In this document: piece after piece, positions 1-7,864 of the stretch
Layout of the letters: the number at the start of each line of letters is the position of its first letter
Position numbering within the stretch: the stretch's first letter is position 1
Assembly: GCA_016717855.1 (NCBI GenBank)
Contig: JADKEV010000018.1
Coordinates: 1-64,000 of the forward strand
DNA length: 64,000 nt
From: Betaproteobacteria bacterium
Lineage (GTDB): Bacteria; Pseudomonadota; Gammaproteobacteria; Burkholderiales; Casimicrobiaceae
Direction: 5' to 3'
Position numbers and translations under genes: made by a program
Notes under the pieces: model-generated
The model's input: only the letters and a program-made list of their open reading frames with translations
The model's database searches: none
What the model was told of the DNA's origin: nothing

Positions 1-1
1 G

Positions 2-430
2 TCGAACACGCGGCGGCTGGTCGTCGAGCACGGCGGCTTTCTGTACGACTCGGACTACTACGGCGACGACCTCCCGTTCTGGAGGTCAGTCTCCGTCGCC
101 GGCGGCGCAGTGGTGCCGCATCTGGTCGTGCCCTACACCCTCGACGCGAACGACATGCGCTTCGCCACGCCGCAGGGGTTCAATTCCGGAGCGCAGTTCT
201 TTGACTATCTGAAGGACGCGTTCGATGTCCTGTACGCGGAAGGCGACCCGGACGGCACGAATTCGCCGAAGATGATGTCGGTCGGCCTGCATTGCCGGCT
301 GGCCGGCCGGCCGGGACGCGCGGCCGCGCTTTCCCGCTTTCTCGACTATGTGCTCCGGCACGACCAGGTCTGGGTGGCCCGCCGCTGCGACATCGCACGG
401 CACTGGATCGCCAACCACCCTGCCCGATGA
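2..430 (+). CDS. puuE: Allantoinase PuuE-type (polysaccharide deacetylase family), C-terminal part
   Basis: This is the 3' end of a gene that enters from the left edge, open from base 2 to the TGA at 428-430 (142 residues). The product resembles the C-terminal half of PuuE-like, metal-independent allantoinases of the NodB deacetylase family. Visible signatures are FLYDSDYYGDDLPFW near the window edge, LVVPYTLDANDMRF, and the C-terminal block GLHCRLAGRPGRAAAL followed by FLDYV and VWVARRCDIARHW. Allantoinase opens the allantoin ring to allantoate in purine catabolism. The stop overlaps the ATG of the allantoate amidohydrolase-like gene, so the two are cotranscribed and the pathway order (allantoin to allantoate to ureide) fits. 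The N-terminal half lies outside the window. Confidence 0.85.
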   Translation, partial: SNTRRLVVEHGGFLYDSDYYGDDLPFWRSVSVAGGAVVPHLVVPYTLDANDMRFATPQGFNSGAQFFDYLKDAFDVLYAEGDPDGTNSPKMMSVGLHCRLAGRPGRAAALSRFLDYVLRHDQVWVARRCDIARHWIANHPAR

Positions 431-1449
431 GGATCCATATGCGCCACGGACCGACGATACTCGAACAGGCCGAGATTCTGGGTGCGATAACGCAGGACCC
501 GGGCCGCGTGACGCGCACCTACCTGACGCCGCAGCATCGCGCGGCCGGAGAGCGCATCATGGCCTGGATGCGCGACGCCGGCATGGCGGCCGCGTTCGAT
601 GCGCTGGGCAACGTGGTCGGCCGCTACGCCGCCGCGGATCCGGAAGCGCCGATCGTGATGACGGGATCGCACATGGACAGCGTTGTCAATGCCGGCAAGT
701 ACGACGGCGTGTTCGGAATCCTGACCGCGATCGCATGCGTGCGCGACTTGCACGCGCGCGGCAAGCGCCTGCCTGTCACGTTCGAGGTCATCGCCTTTGG
801 CGACGAGGAAGGCGTGCGCTTCGGAGTGACGCTGATCGGGAGCAAGACGCTGGGCGGCAATTTCGATCCAGCCTACCTGGACCGGAAGGACGCCGACGGC
901 ATTACGCTGCGCGACGCGCTGCGGAATTTCGGCGGCGACCCGGATGCGCTCGCCTCGCTCGTGCGCGATCCCCGCAAGGTCGCCGCCTTCGTCGAGTCTC
1001 ACATGGGCGGAGGGGCGATCAATGTGATACCGGGCGAGGTCGAGTTCAGCGTCGACCTGCGCTCGGGCGACGATGCGAAACGGCTGGCGGCGCTGGCCGC
1101 CGTCGAGGCCGAGTGCGCGGCGATCGCCGCACGGCGCGGCGTGGCACTGACGTGGGAGCCCTTCTTCCACGTGGCCGCCGCCCCGTGCGACCCGCGACTG
1201 CAGGCGCGGCTCGCCGCCAGCATCGCTGCGCAGGGCTGCGCGGTCCGATACCTTCCCAGCGGCGCCGGACACGACGCGATGGAAATGGTCAGGATCGCGC
1301 CGATCGCGATGCTGTTCGTCCGCTGCGGCAATGGCGGCATCAGCCACAATCCGCTGGAGACCATGACCGCCGAGGATGCCGAGACCGCGACCGCGGTGCT
1401 GCTGCACTTCCTGGAACACTTTGAGCCCGCGGCGCGCAGCGGCCATTGA
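427..1449 (+). CDS. Allantoate amidohydrolase / N-carbamoyl amino acid hydrolase (M20) with internal deletion
   Basis: The 340-residue product belongs to the M20 amidohydrolases (AllC / hydantoinase-carbamoylase group) that hydrolyse allantoate, ureidoglycine or N-carbamoyl amino acids. The ATG at 427 overlaps the puuE stop (ATGA); a second ATG at 439 is possible. Metal-site motifs are present: GSHMDSV (H82), KYDGVFG (D93), FGDEEG (E127/E128), VESH (H192) and GISHNP near the C-terminus. Family members are usually about 400-420 residues. Here VESH is followed almost at once by GAINVIPGEVEFSVDLRS, two motifs normally separated by some 70 residues. The missing piece is most of the dimerisation/lid domain, and the reading frame is kept. 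Whether this is a functional minimal enzyme, a decayed one, or an assembly collapse cannot be decided from sequence alone. Confidence 0.8.
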   Translation: MRIHMRHGPTILEQAEILGAITQDPGRVTRTYLTPQHRAAGERIMAWMRDAGMAAAFDALGNVVGRYAAADPEAPIVMTGSHMDSVVNAGKYDGVFGILTAIACVRDLHARGKRLPVTFEVIAFGDEEGVRFGVTLIGSKTLGGNFDPAYLDRKDADGITLRDALRNFGGDPDALASLVRDPRKVAAFVESHMGGGAINVIPGEVEFSVDLRSGDDAKRLAALAAVEAECAAIAARRGVALTWEPFFHVAAAPCDPRLQARLAASIAAQGCAVRYLPSGAGHDAMEMVRIAPIAMLFVRCGNGGISHNPLETMTAEDAETATAVLLHFLEHFEPAARSGH

Positions 1450-1450
1450 C

Positions 1451-2695
1451 ATGGCGCGGAGACCCGAAGAACTCATCGCCACGTTGGTCGATGCGCGGCA
1501 TGACGACGCCGTGGAGTTCCTGCGCGAACTGATCCGCGTCCCCACCGACACGCCGCCGGGCGACAATGCGCCGCATGCGGAGCGCACCGCGCAACTGCTC
1601 GAAGCCATGGGTTACACGGTGGAGCGGCATCCGGTCCCGGCCGCGGACGTTCAGGCCTGCGGGATGGTCTCGATCACCAACCTGATCGTCCGCGTCGCCT
1701 TCGGCGCCGGCGGGCCGACGATCGCGCTCAATGCCCACGGCGACGTCGTTCCGCCCGGCGAGGGCTGGACCAGGCCCCCGTACGCGGGCGTGATCGAGAA
1801 CGGCCGCATCTACGGGCGCGCCGCCGCCGTGTCGAAGTCCGACTTCGCGACCTTCACGTTCGCGCTGGATGCGTTGCGCGAACTGCACCGACAGGGCTTG
1901 CCGCTCCATGGCGCCATCGAATTGCACTTCACCTACGACGAGGAGTTCGGCGGCGAGCTGGGGCCGGGCTGGCTGCTCAGGCAGCGGCTGACCCGGCCAA
2001 ATCTGGTGATCGGACCGGGCTTTTCCTATGCGATCGTCAACGCGCACAATGGCGCGCTACATCTGGAAGCCACGCTGCACGGCAAGGCCGCGCATGTCGC
2101 CGAACAGAAGTCCGGCATCGACGCACTGCGCGCGGCAACAGTCGTCCTGCAAGCTCTGTACGCAACCGCCGACAAGCTGGGCAGGACCATATCCGCGACG
2201 CCGGGCATCGGATCGCCGCTGCTCAATGTCGGCCACATCGTAGGCGGGATCAACACCAACGTGGTGCCGGACAAGGTCGTGCTGAAGCTCGATCGGCGGA
2301 TGATTCCCGAGGAGGATCCGGCCGCGGTCGAAGCGGACCTGCGACGCGTCATCGAGACCGCCGCCCTGCAGACTCCAGGCATCCGCGTCGAGATCCGGCG
2401 CCTGCTCCTGGCCCGCGCGCTCACGCCGCTGCCGGGCCACGAGCAACTGGTCGAGCCGTTGCGGCGCCATGGCGGGCGGATCTTCGGGGAGCCGCTGCAG
2501 GTGCAGGGCACGGGCCTGTACACCGACGCCAGGCTGTACGCGGAAGCCGGGATTCCGGTGGTGCTGTATGGCGCCGGGCCGCGCACGATCCTGGAGTCGA
2601 ACGCCAAGCGCGCCGACGAGAACCTGCTGCTCGAGGATTTGCGCCGCGCGACCCAGGTGGTCGCGTGCGCGCTATGCGACCTGCTGCACGGCTGA
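1451..2695 (+). CDS. M20 family metallohydrolase (ArgE/DapE/CPG2 type)
   Basis: This 414-residue protein starts one base after the stop of the preceding amidohydrolase. The M20 metal site is recognisable: LNAHGDVVPPGEGW (H96, D98), the bridging aspartate in GRAAAVSKSDF (D131), the DEEFGGELGPG glutamates (about 164-165), and a C-terminal segment TGLYTDARLYAEAGIP. A central dimerisation domain with HGKAAHVAEQKSGIDAL is intact, unlike in the neighbour. M20 enzymes hydrolyse amide bonds in small amino-acid derivatives. The exact substrate cannot be read from the sequence. Its place after puuE and an allantoate amidohydrolase-like gene suggests a ureide or carbamoyl-amino-acid substrate, which is inference only. 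Confidence 0.8.
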   Translation: MARRPEELIATLVDARHDDAVEFLRELIRVPTDTPPGDNAPHAERTAQLLEAMGYTVERHPVPAADVQACGMVSITNLIVRVAFGAGGPTIALNAHGDVVPPGEGWTRPPYAGVIENGRIYGRAAAVSKSDFATFTFALDALRELHRQGLPLHGAIELHFTYDEEFGGELGPGWLLRQRLTRPNLVIGPGFSYAIVNAHNGALHLEATLHGKAAHVAEQKSGIDALRAATVVLQALYATADKLGRTISATPGIGSPLLNVGHIVGGINTNVVPDKVVLKLDRRMIPEEDPAAVEADLRRVIETAALQTPGIRVEIRRLLLARALTPLPGHEQLVEPLRRHGGRIFGEPLQVQGTGLYTDARLYAEAGIPVVLYGAGPRTILESNAKRADENLLLEDLRRATQVVACALCDLLHG

Positions 2696-2746
2696 CGCGC
2701 CGGCGGCCCGCCGGTGCCATCTCGCGCGAGACGGCCCGTACCCCCG

Positions 2747-3148
2747 CTACTTGTTGATCCAGGCGACGACGACGCCCATCGCCAGCATGCCCACCGTGTC
2801 GAACGCAATCTGCTTGATGACCAGCGCTTCGGGCATCGGCTGCACCGCGAGGTAGATCAGGTAGACCGGTATCGTCGAGAGCACGGCCACGGCGGCGCCA
2901 TAGCGCAGGCCTTGCGCAACAAACGGCTTGTCTTCGCGTCCCCGCAGGTAGACCCAGGTGAACCCCACGGCAATGAACACGTGCGCGAGCAGCATCACCG
3001 GAAAGTACTTCGCGCCATCGGCCTCCGAACGGAACATGCCGCCCAGCTTGACATACTCGGGCCCCAGGATCATCCCATGCACCAGGAACCCGATACCCAT
3101 CGACATGACGAACATGGCAACGACAGATATCCAGAACTTCTTGCTCAT
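2747..3148 (-). CDS. Small four-helix inner-membrane protein, function unknown
   Basis: The 133-residue product begins MSKKFW. This start was chosen over an in-frame start 17 codons upstream because a GGAGGAAA ribosome binding site lies a few bases before the ATG at 3148. The protein is almost entirely hydrophobic, with about four transmembrane segments: near residues 5-25, 50-70, 80-102 and 110-130. A short polar loop DGAKYFP follows the first helix. I do not recognise a named family with certainty. It is convergent with the M20 gene and divergent from the FAD oxidoreductase at 3381, so it is probably a single-gene unit. Confidence 0.6.
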   Translation of the reverse strand: MSKKFWISVVAMFVMSMGIGFLVHGMILGPEYVKLGGMFRSEADGAKYFPVMLLAHVFIAVGFTWVYLRGREDKPFVAQGLRYGAAVAVLSTIPVYLIYLAVQPMPEALVIKQIAFDTVGMLAMGVVVAWINK

Positions 3149-3380
3149 GATTTCCTCCACGTAGTTGTTGATGGGCAGGAACCCTTCCGGTGTTGCCATG
3201 ACTTGTCTGGTTCCCGATGGCTCGGGCCGGGGCTCCCGGCTGGATTATAGGCCGCGTCCCCGGACATTCCAATCCGCGGCGATTCCGGGTGCGCTATGCT
3301 GTGGCAACTGTAAGATCGGGCGCCAGAACAGCGACCAAACCGGGCCATACGCCCAACTTCGAGCATGGCGGGAGACGAGC

Positions 3381-4814
3381 GTGGCAAGAGCGGAATTCGA
3401 CATAGTCGTCATTGGCGGCGGCGCTGGCGGCTTGGTGGTTGCTGCGGGCGGCGCGGCGCTGGGCGCGAAAGTCGCCCTGGTGGAAAAGCACAAGATGGGA
3501 GGCGATTGCCTGAACTATGGCTGCGTCCCGAGCAAGACGCTGCTGAAGTCCGCCAGGGTTGCGCATCTGATGCGCACTGCCGCCGACTACAACATTCCGC
3601 CGCAAGCGCCTGCGCCCGATATCGCCCATGTGATGGAACGGGTCGCGGCGGTCATCGCGGGCATCGCGCCCACCGACAGCCCGGAGCGCTTCCGGGGGCT
3701 GGGCGTTGATGTCATCCTTGGCGATGGCAGATTCACCGCGCCAGATTGCTTCGAAGTGGGCGGCCGCAAGCTGACGGCACGCACCTTCGTGATCGCAACC
3801 GGTTCACGCCCGGGTGTGCCGCCTATCGCCGGCCTCAGCGACGTGCCTTACCTGACGAATGAAACGCTCTTCGATCTGCGCGAGCAGGTGCCCAGCTTGC
3901 TGATTATCGGCGGCGGGCCGATTGGCTGCGAAATGGCGCAGGCGTTCTGCCGCCTCGGCGCACGGGTCACCGTCGTGGACATGGCGGACCGGATCCTGCC
4001 GCGGGAAGATGCGGACGTATCGGACGTGGTCCGGCAACAGTTGGAAAAGGAAGGCGTCCAGTTTCACTTTAGTATGTCGATAGTACGGGTCGAGGGCGGC
4101 CGGCACGACATCCGCATGCACATCAGGAACAAGGCCGGCGCGGAATCGACACTGCAGGCCACGCATTTGCTGGTCGCCGCCGGACGCCGCGCCAATGTCG
4201 AAGGGCTTGGCCTCGAAGCGGCCGGGATCGCGCTGGACCAGGGCCGGATTGCCTGCGACGCGACGCTGCGCACGACGAATCCGCACGTCTACTTGTGCGG
4301 CGACGTTGCCGGCGGCTTGCAGTTCACGCACGTCGCGGGACATCACGCGGGGATCCTGCTGCGGCAGGCGATCTTCAGAATGCGGTGGGCGAAACCCAGC
4401 GTCCACGTGCCGTGGTGCACCTACACCGACCCGGAACTCGCGCGCATCGGGCTCTCGGAAGCCGAAGCCGTCACGTCCGGCGTTGCGCACAAAGTCTACC
4501 GGTTCGGGTTCGATGAAATCGACCGCGCCAGGGCCGAGGGCGAGACCGACGGCTTTGCCAAAGTGATCACCGATCCCAAAGGCCGGATACTGGGCGCGAC
4601 GATCGTCGGCCCGCGCGCCGGCGAAGTGATCCACGAGTACGTGCTCGCCGTGAACGAGGGAATGAACCTCAAGGAACTATCGGCAATCATCCACATCTAC
4701 CCGACCTTTGCCGAGATCAACAAGCGGGTCGCGGACCAGCGGCTGAAAGAGGGCTTGACGCCAAAGTCGAAGGCCTGGATCCAGCGGATTTTTGGCCTGC
4801 AAGGTGCCGCATGA
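3381..4814 (+). CDS. FAD-dependent dihydrolipoamide dehydrogenase/mercuric reductase-like oxidoreductase
   Basis: This 477-residue class-I pyridine nucleotide-disulfide oxidoreductase starts at GTG 3381, with a GGGAGA ribosome binding site about 6 bases upstream. Domain order is an N-terminal FAD fold (GGGAGGLVVAAGGAALGA), the redox-active disulfide GGDCLNYGCVPSKT (C43, C48), an NAD(P) fold (IIGGGPIGCEMAQAF), the second FAD motif (YLCGDVAGG), and a dimerisation domain with HIYPTFAE. It has neither the N-terminal HMA domain nor the C-terminal Cys pair of mercuric reductase, so mercury reduction is unlikely. The stop overlaps the ATG of the TVP38/TMEM64 gene (ATGA). This oxidoreductase-TVP38 pairing recurs in bacteria, often near DUF547 and TIGR04283/TIGR04282 glycosyltransferases, as here. 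The substrate is unknown. Confidence 0.85.
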   Translation: MARAEFDIVVIGGGAGGLVVAAGGAALGAKVALVEKHKMGGDCLNYGCVPSKTLLKSARVAHLMRTAADYNIPPQAPAPDIAHVMERVAAVIAGIAPTDSPERFRGLGVDVILGDGRFTAPDCFEVGGRKLTARTFVIATGSRPGVPPIAGLSDVPYLTNETLFDLREQVPSLLIIGGGPIGCEMAQAFCRLGARVTVVDMADRILPREDADVSDVVRQQLEKEGVQFHFSMSIVRVEGGRHDIRMHIRNKAGAESTLQATHLLVAAGRRANVEGLGLEAAGIALDQGRIACDATLRTTNPHVYLCGDVAGGLQFTHVAGHHAGILLRQAIFRMRWAKPSVHVPWCTYTDPELARIGLSEAEAVTSGVAHKVYRFGFDEIDRARAEGETDGFAKVITDPKGRILGATIVGPRAGEVIHEYVLAVNEGMNLKELSAIIHIYPTFAEINKRVADQRLKEGLTPKSKAWIQRIFGLQGAA

Positions 4815-5528
4815 CAGTGCGGGACAAGCCGGTCGGGAGCGGTCGCACCTGGCCGAAAGTGCTGATCCTTGCCGTGTTCGCCGCCACGATCGGCGCATTC
4901 TTCGCCCTGGGCGGCCAGAGTTATCTGTCGCTGGAAACGATCAAGGCGAACCGGGATGCACTGCTGGATTTCACGCGCAACCACCACCTGGCGATGATGG
5001 GCATCGCTTTCCTGGTCTACGCGATGGCGGTCGCCGGTTCGCTTCCCGGTGCCGTCGTCCTGTCGTTGACCTGCGGATTCCTGTTCGGCCGGTGGTGGGG
5101 CTCGCTGGTCATCGTTCTCGCCGCCACGCTAGGCCACCCTGGTCTTTCTCGCCGCCCGTTACCTGTTCGCCGACTGGGCACGGACCAGGATGGGCGCGCT
5201 GGGGCAGAAGATCAACGCGGGGTTCAGCGAAAACGCCTTCAACTACATGCTGTTCCTCCGCCTGGTCCCCGCCTTCCCGTTCTTCCTGGTCAACCTCGCC
5301 CCCGCGTTCACCAGCATCAAGGTATCGACCTACGTGCTGGCCACCGCCATCGGCATCATTCCGGGGACGTTCGTCTTTGCCAACCTGGGCGAGAGATTGG
5401 GCACCATCGATTCGCTCTCCGGACTCGTTTCGAAGGAGACGCTGGCTGCATTCGCACTCCTGGGCTTGCTCGCGCTCGTCCCGATCGCGATCAGGAAGTT
5501 CAAGTCCGCCAAGACGCCGGCTGCATGA
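4811..5528 (+). pseudogene. TVP38/TMEM64 (DedA-like/SNARE-associated) membrane protein, frameshifted
   Basis: The reading frame from ATG 4811 encodes an N-terminal helix, then the family core SLPGAVVLSLTCGFLFG and LVIVLAATLG. It then leaves frame near 5131-5138, where GGCGCCACC would be expected and GGCCACC is found (two bases missing). The other frame continues perfectly: TLVFLAARYLFADWA, LRLVPAFPFFLVNLAPAF, VLATAIGIIPGTFVFANLGE, ending at the TGA at 5526-5528. The repaired protein would be about 239 residues, normal for the family of inner-membrane proteins. Both halves look well conserved, so a consensus error is more likely than real loss. It overlaps the upstream oxidoreductase and is followed by the DUF547 gene. 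Confidence 0.8.
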
Positions 5529-5571
5529 AGGCCAACGGGCTCGGCGCAACCGACTCTGCAAAGGCCGTTTC

Positions 5572-6420
5572 ATGAACCGATGGATCGTCCTCCCCTTCCG
5601 CCTGCTCCTGCTGCTGGCACTGCTGCCACTGGCGGCGCAGGCGCAATTCGACCATGCCCATTCGGCGTGGACCGCATTGCTCGGGAAACATGTCGTGGTG
5701 ACGAATGGCGGCAGGGCAAGCCAGGTCCGGTACGCCGGGTTCGCCAGGGACCGGCCCGCGTTGAAAGCCTATCTGGACTCCCTGTCGCGGCTGCCGGAGC
5801 GCGAATTCAAGGGCTGGACCAAGGCACAGCAGATGGCCTTCCTGATCAACGCGTACAACGCGTTCACCATAGAGAAGATCCTGACCCGGTACCCGGATCT
5901 GAAGTCCATCAAGGACCTCGGCGGCGTCTTCAGCTCGCCATGGAAGGACAAGTTCTTCATGCTGTTCGGCAGGGAATCGTACCTCGATCAGATCGAACAT
6001 GAAATGCTCCGCGCCAAAGGCGTGTATGAGGAACCGCGCGTGCATTTCGCCGTGAATTGCGCGTCGATCGGCTGCCCGATGCTGCGCGAGGAGGCCTATG
6101 TCGCGGATCGCCTGGAGGCGCAACTCGAAGAACAGACGTGGCGATTTCTTTCCGACCCGACCCGCAACCGCTACAACGAGCAAAGCGGGCGACTCGAGGT
6201 TTCGAAGATTTTCGACTGGTTCAAGGAAGACTGGCAGAGCGGGTACCGGGGCATAGGCGCCGGCGGCCAGCCCGTCGACTCGCGCGAGCAGTTCTTCGCG
6301 CGCTACGCCGGCTTGCTGGCGGACAAGCCTGCCGCGCAGACGATCGTCGCGGAGCGGAAAGCGGGCATCGCGTTCCTCGACTACGACTGGGGGCTCAACA
6401 TTGCGCCACGCGCCAACTGA
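5572..6420 (+). CDS. DUF547 domain protein, exported
   Basis: The 282-residue product has a signal peptide (hydrophobic LLLLLALLPLAAQAQ, cleavage after AQA). The DUF547 core follows: SRLPEREFKGWTKAQQMAFL, INAYNAFTIEKIL and the conserved PRVHFAVNCASIGCP. The last motif has invariant His and Cys residues that suggest a thiol-based active site. The biochemical function of DUF547 is not established. The gene lies between the oxidoreductase-TVP38 pair and two glycosyltransferase genes and overlaps the start of the first by 20 bases, so all are translated from one plus-strand message. The protein is likely periplasmic. Confidence 0.82.
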   Translation: MNRWIVLPFRLLLLLALLPLAAQAQFDHAHSAWTALLGKHVVVTNGGRASQVRYAGFARDRPALKAYLDSLSRLPEREFKGWTKAQQMAFLINAYNAFTIEKILTRYPDLKSIKDLGGVFSSPWKDKFFMLFGRESYLDQIEHEMLRAKGVYEEPRVHFAVNCASIGCPMLREEAYVADRLEAQLEEQTWRFLSDPTRNRYNEQSGRLEVSKIFDWFKEDWQSGYRGIGAGGQPVDSREQFFARYAGLLADKPAAQTIVAERKAGIAFLDYDWGLNIAPRAN

Positions 6421-7168
6421 ACTGCTGCCTGCTTCGCCCCGGATCGTCTGCAGCGCCGCCCTGTCCGGCCCCCGCACCGTCCGGATCGCGGTCATCGTAC
6501 CCACGCTGAACGAAGCGGCCATCATCGAGGACGCGCTGCGCGCACTGCAACCGCTGCGCGCGGCCGGCCATTCCGTCATTGTCGCCGATGGCGGGAGCGT
6601 GGATGGGACGACGGCGCTCGCAGCGCCCCTCGCCGACACTGTGATAATCGTGCCAGCCGGGCGCGCACACCAGATGAACGCCGGCGCCGCCGCCGCCACT
6701 CGCGCTGCGCACGCCTTTCTCTTCCTGCATGCGGACACGCGTCTCCCGGCAGGCGGACTCCAGGCGATCGCCGGCGCGCTGCGCGACGGCCGCCGTCAAT
6801 GGGGACGCTTCGACATCGCGATCGCAGGCCGGTCGCGCTGGCTGCCGGTCGTCGCGGCGGCAATGAACGCACGCTCGCGGATCACCGGCATTGCGACCGG
6901 CGACCAGGCGATGTTCGTCACCCGCGGTGCGCTTGCCGCCACGGGCGGGTTTCCGGAATGGCCATTGATGGAGGACATCGGACTCTCGCGCGCATTGAAG
7001 CGCATCTCGCCGCCCGTGGCGCTGCGCCTGCGCGCGACCACCTCCGGCAGGCGCTGGGATCAGCGGGGACCGCTGCGCACTGTCGCCTTAATGTGGTGGC
7101 TGCGGTTGCGCTTTTTCCTTGGCGCCAGGCCAGAGCGCCTGGTGGCGCATTACTCGAGCATCCGCTGA
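6401..7168 (+). CDS. Family 2 glycosyltransferase, TIGR04283 type
   Basis: This 255-residue protein has a GT-A fold start at RIAVIVPTLNEAAIIEDAL, then VADGGSVDGT, the DxD region LFLHADTRLPAGG, and GDQAMFVTRGALAATGGFPEWPLMEDI (shown here in parts: GDQAMFV, GGFPEWPLMED). The TIGR04283 group (transferase 2, rSAM/selenodomain-associated) is often found beside arsenosugar biosynthesis genes. The gene overlaps DUF547 at its start and TIGR04282 at its end (TGATG), so the two glycosyltransferases are translationally coupled. Neither arsS nor arsM is visible in the window, so an arsenosugar product is only a possibility. The C-terminal WWLRLRFFLGARPE helix suggests membrane association. Confidence 0.82.
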   Translation: MRHAPTELLPASPRIVCSAALSGPRTVRIAVIVPTLNEAAIIEDALRALQPLRAAGHSVIVADGGSVDGTTALAAPLADTVIIVPAGRAHQMNAGAAAATRAAHAFLFLHADTRLPAGGLQAIAGALRDGRRQWGRFDIAIAGRSRWLPVVAAAMNARSRITGIATGDQAMFVTRGALAATGGFPEWPLMEDIGLSRALKRISPPVALRLRATTSGRRWDQRGPLRTVALMWWLRLRFFLGARPERLVAHYSSIR

Positions 7169-7857
7169 TGGCCGCCGCCGTCACCTTCCAGTTGTTCGCG
7201 AAGTCGCCGGTGCCGGGCAGCGTGAAGACGCGCCTGATTCCCGCGCTCGACGCGCGCGACGCCGCTACGCTGCACGCGCGGATGGTCGAGCACGCGGCGC
7301 GTGCGATCGCGCTTGCCCGCGCCGCGATTCCCGGTGCGGACGCCGAAATGTGGTGCAGCCCGGATGTGACTGACCCGATCCTGCGCGCGATCGCCGCCCG
7401 CCATGGCCTGCGGTTGCAACGGCAAGCCGCCGACGGCCTCGGCGCGCGCATGCGCGAAGCGCTGGAATCGGCGCTGCCGGGCCGCGCCATCCTGCTGGGC
7501 AGCGACTGCCCCGCGCTCGATGCGCGGACGCTGATCGCCGCCGACCGCGCGCTGCTCGCGCACGACGCGGTATTCGTCCCGGTAGAGGATGGCGGCTACG
7601 CGCTGATCGGCTGCCGGGATGCCGTGCCGGATTGCCTGGACGGAATCGCCTGGAGCGCCGGCGCTGTCATGACGCGGACCCGCGTCCGACTGGCCGCGGC
7701 GGGCGTCCGCTGGGCGGAACTCCCCGGCGCGTGGGATGTCGATACCGCAGCCGATCTGGCGCAGCTTGCCGCCGATGCGCGCTTCACCTCTCTGGTCGAG
7801 GGACTGCACATCCGCGACGGCGCCGAAACACGACGACGTACAGAGCAGACTCTATAA
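7168..7857 (+). CDS. TIGR04282 / DUF2064 family glycosyltransferase
   Basis: The 229-residue product belongs to the DUF2064 group, GT-A-like nucleotidyl/glycosyltransferases (transferase 1, rSAM/selenodomain-associated). Typical motifs are LFAKSPVPGSVKTRL at the N-terminus, GLGARMREAL, LLGSDCPALDARTL and PVEDGGYALIGC. The ATG overlaps the stop of the TIGR04283 gene. The two are commonly fused or adjacent, which supports joint action on one sugar-containing product. The substrate is unknown. The last codons overlap a TATAAT sequence that may serve the downstream ATP-grasp gene. Confidence 0.82.
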   Translation: MAAAVTFQLFAKSPVPGSVKTRLIPALDARDAATLHARMVEHAARAIALARAAIPGADAEMWCSPDVTDPILRAIAARHGLRLQRQAADGLGARMREALESALPGRAILLGSDCPALDARTLIAADRALLAHDAVFVPVEDGGYALIGCRDAVPDCLDGIAWSAGAVMTRTRVRLAAAGVRWAELPGAWDVDTAADLAQLAADARFTSLVEGLHIRDGAETRRRTEQTL

Positions 7858-7858
7858 T
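7853..7858 (+). promoter_or_regulatory. Candidate -10 box placing transcription start at the ATP-grasp ATG
   Basis: A perfect TATAAT ends seven bases before the ATG at 7865, and no purine-rich ribosome binding site lies between them. If used, transcription would start at or next to the A of the ATG, giving a leaderless mRNA. No good -35 element is visible 16-18 bases upstream, so the call is weak. Confidence 0.3.
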
Positions 7859-7864
7859 TCGACC

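Noticed and set aside
346..1608. Long antisense reading frames opposite the M20 genes and elsewhere
   Set aside because: They are GC-driven shadows with Arg/Ala/Gly-rich composition and no recognisable domains.
3381..4814. Mercuric reductase MerA
   Set aside because: No N-terminal HMA domain, no C-terminal vicinal cysteines and no mer genes nearby.
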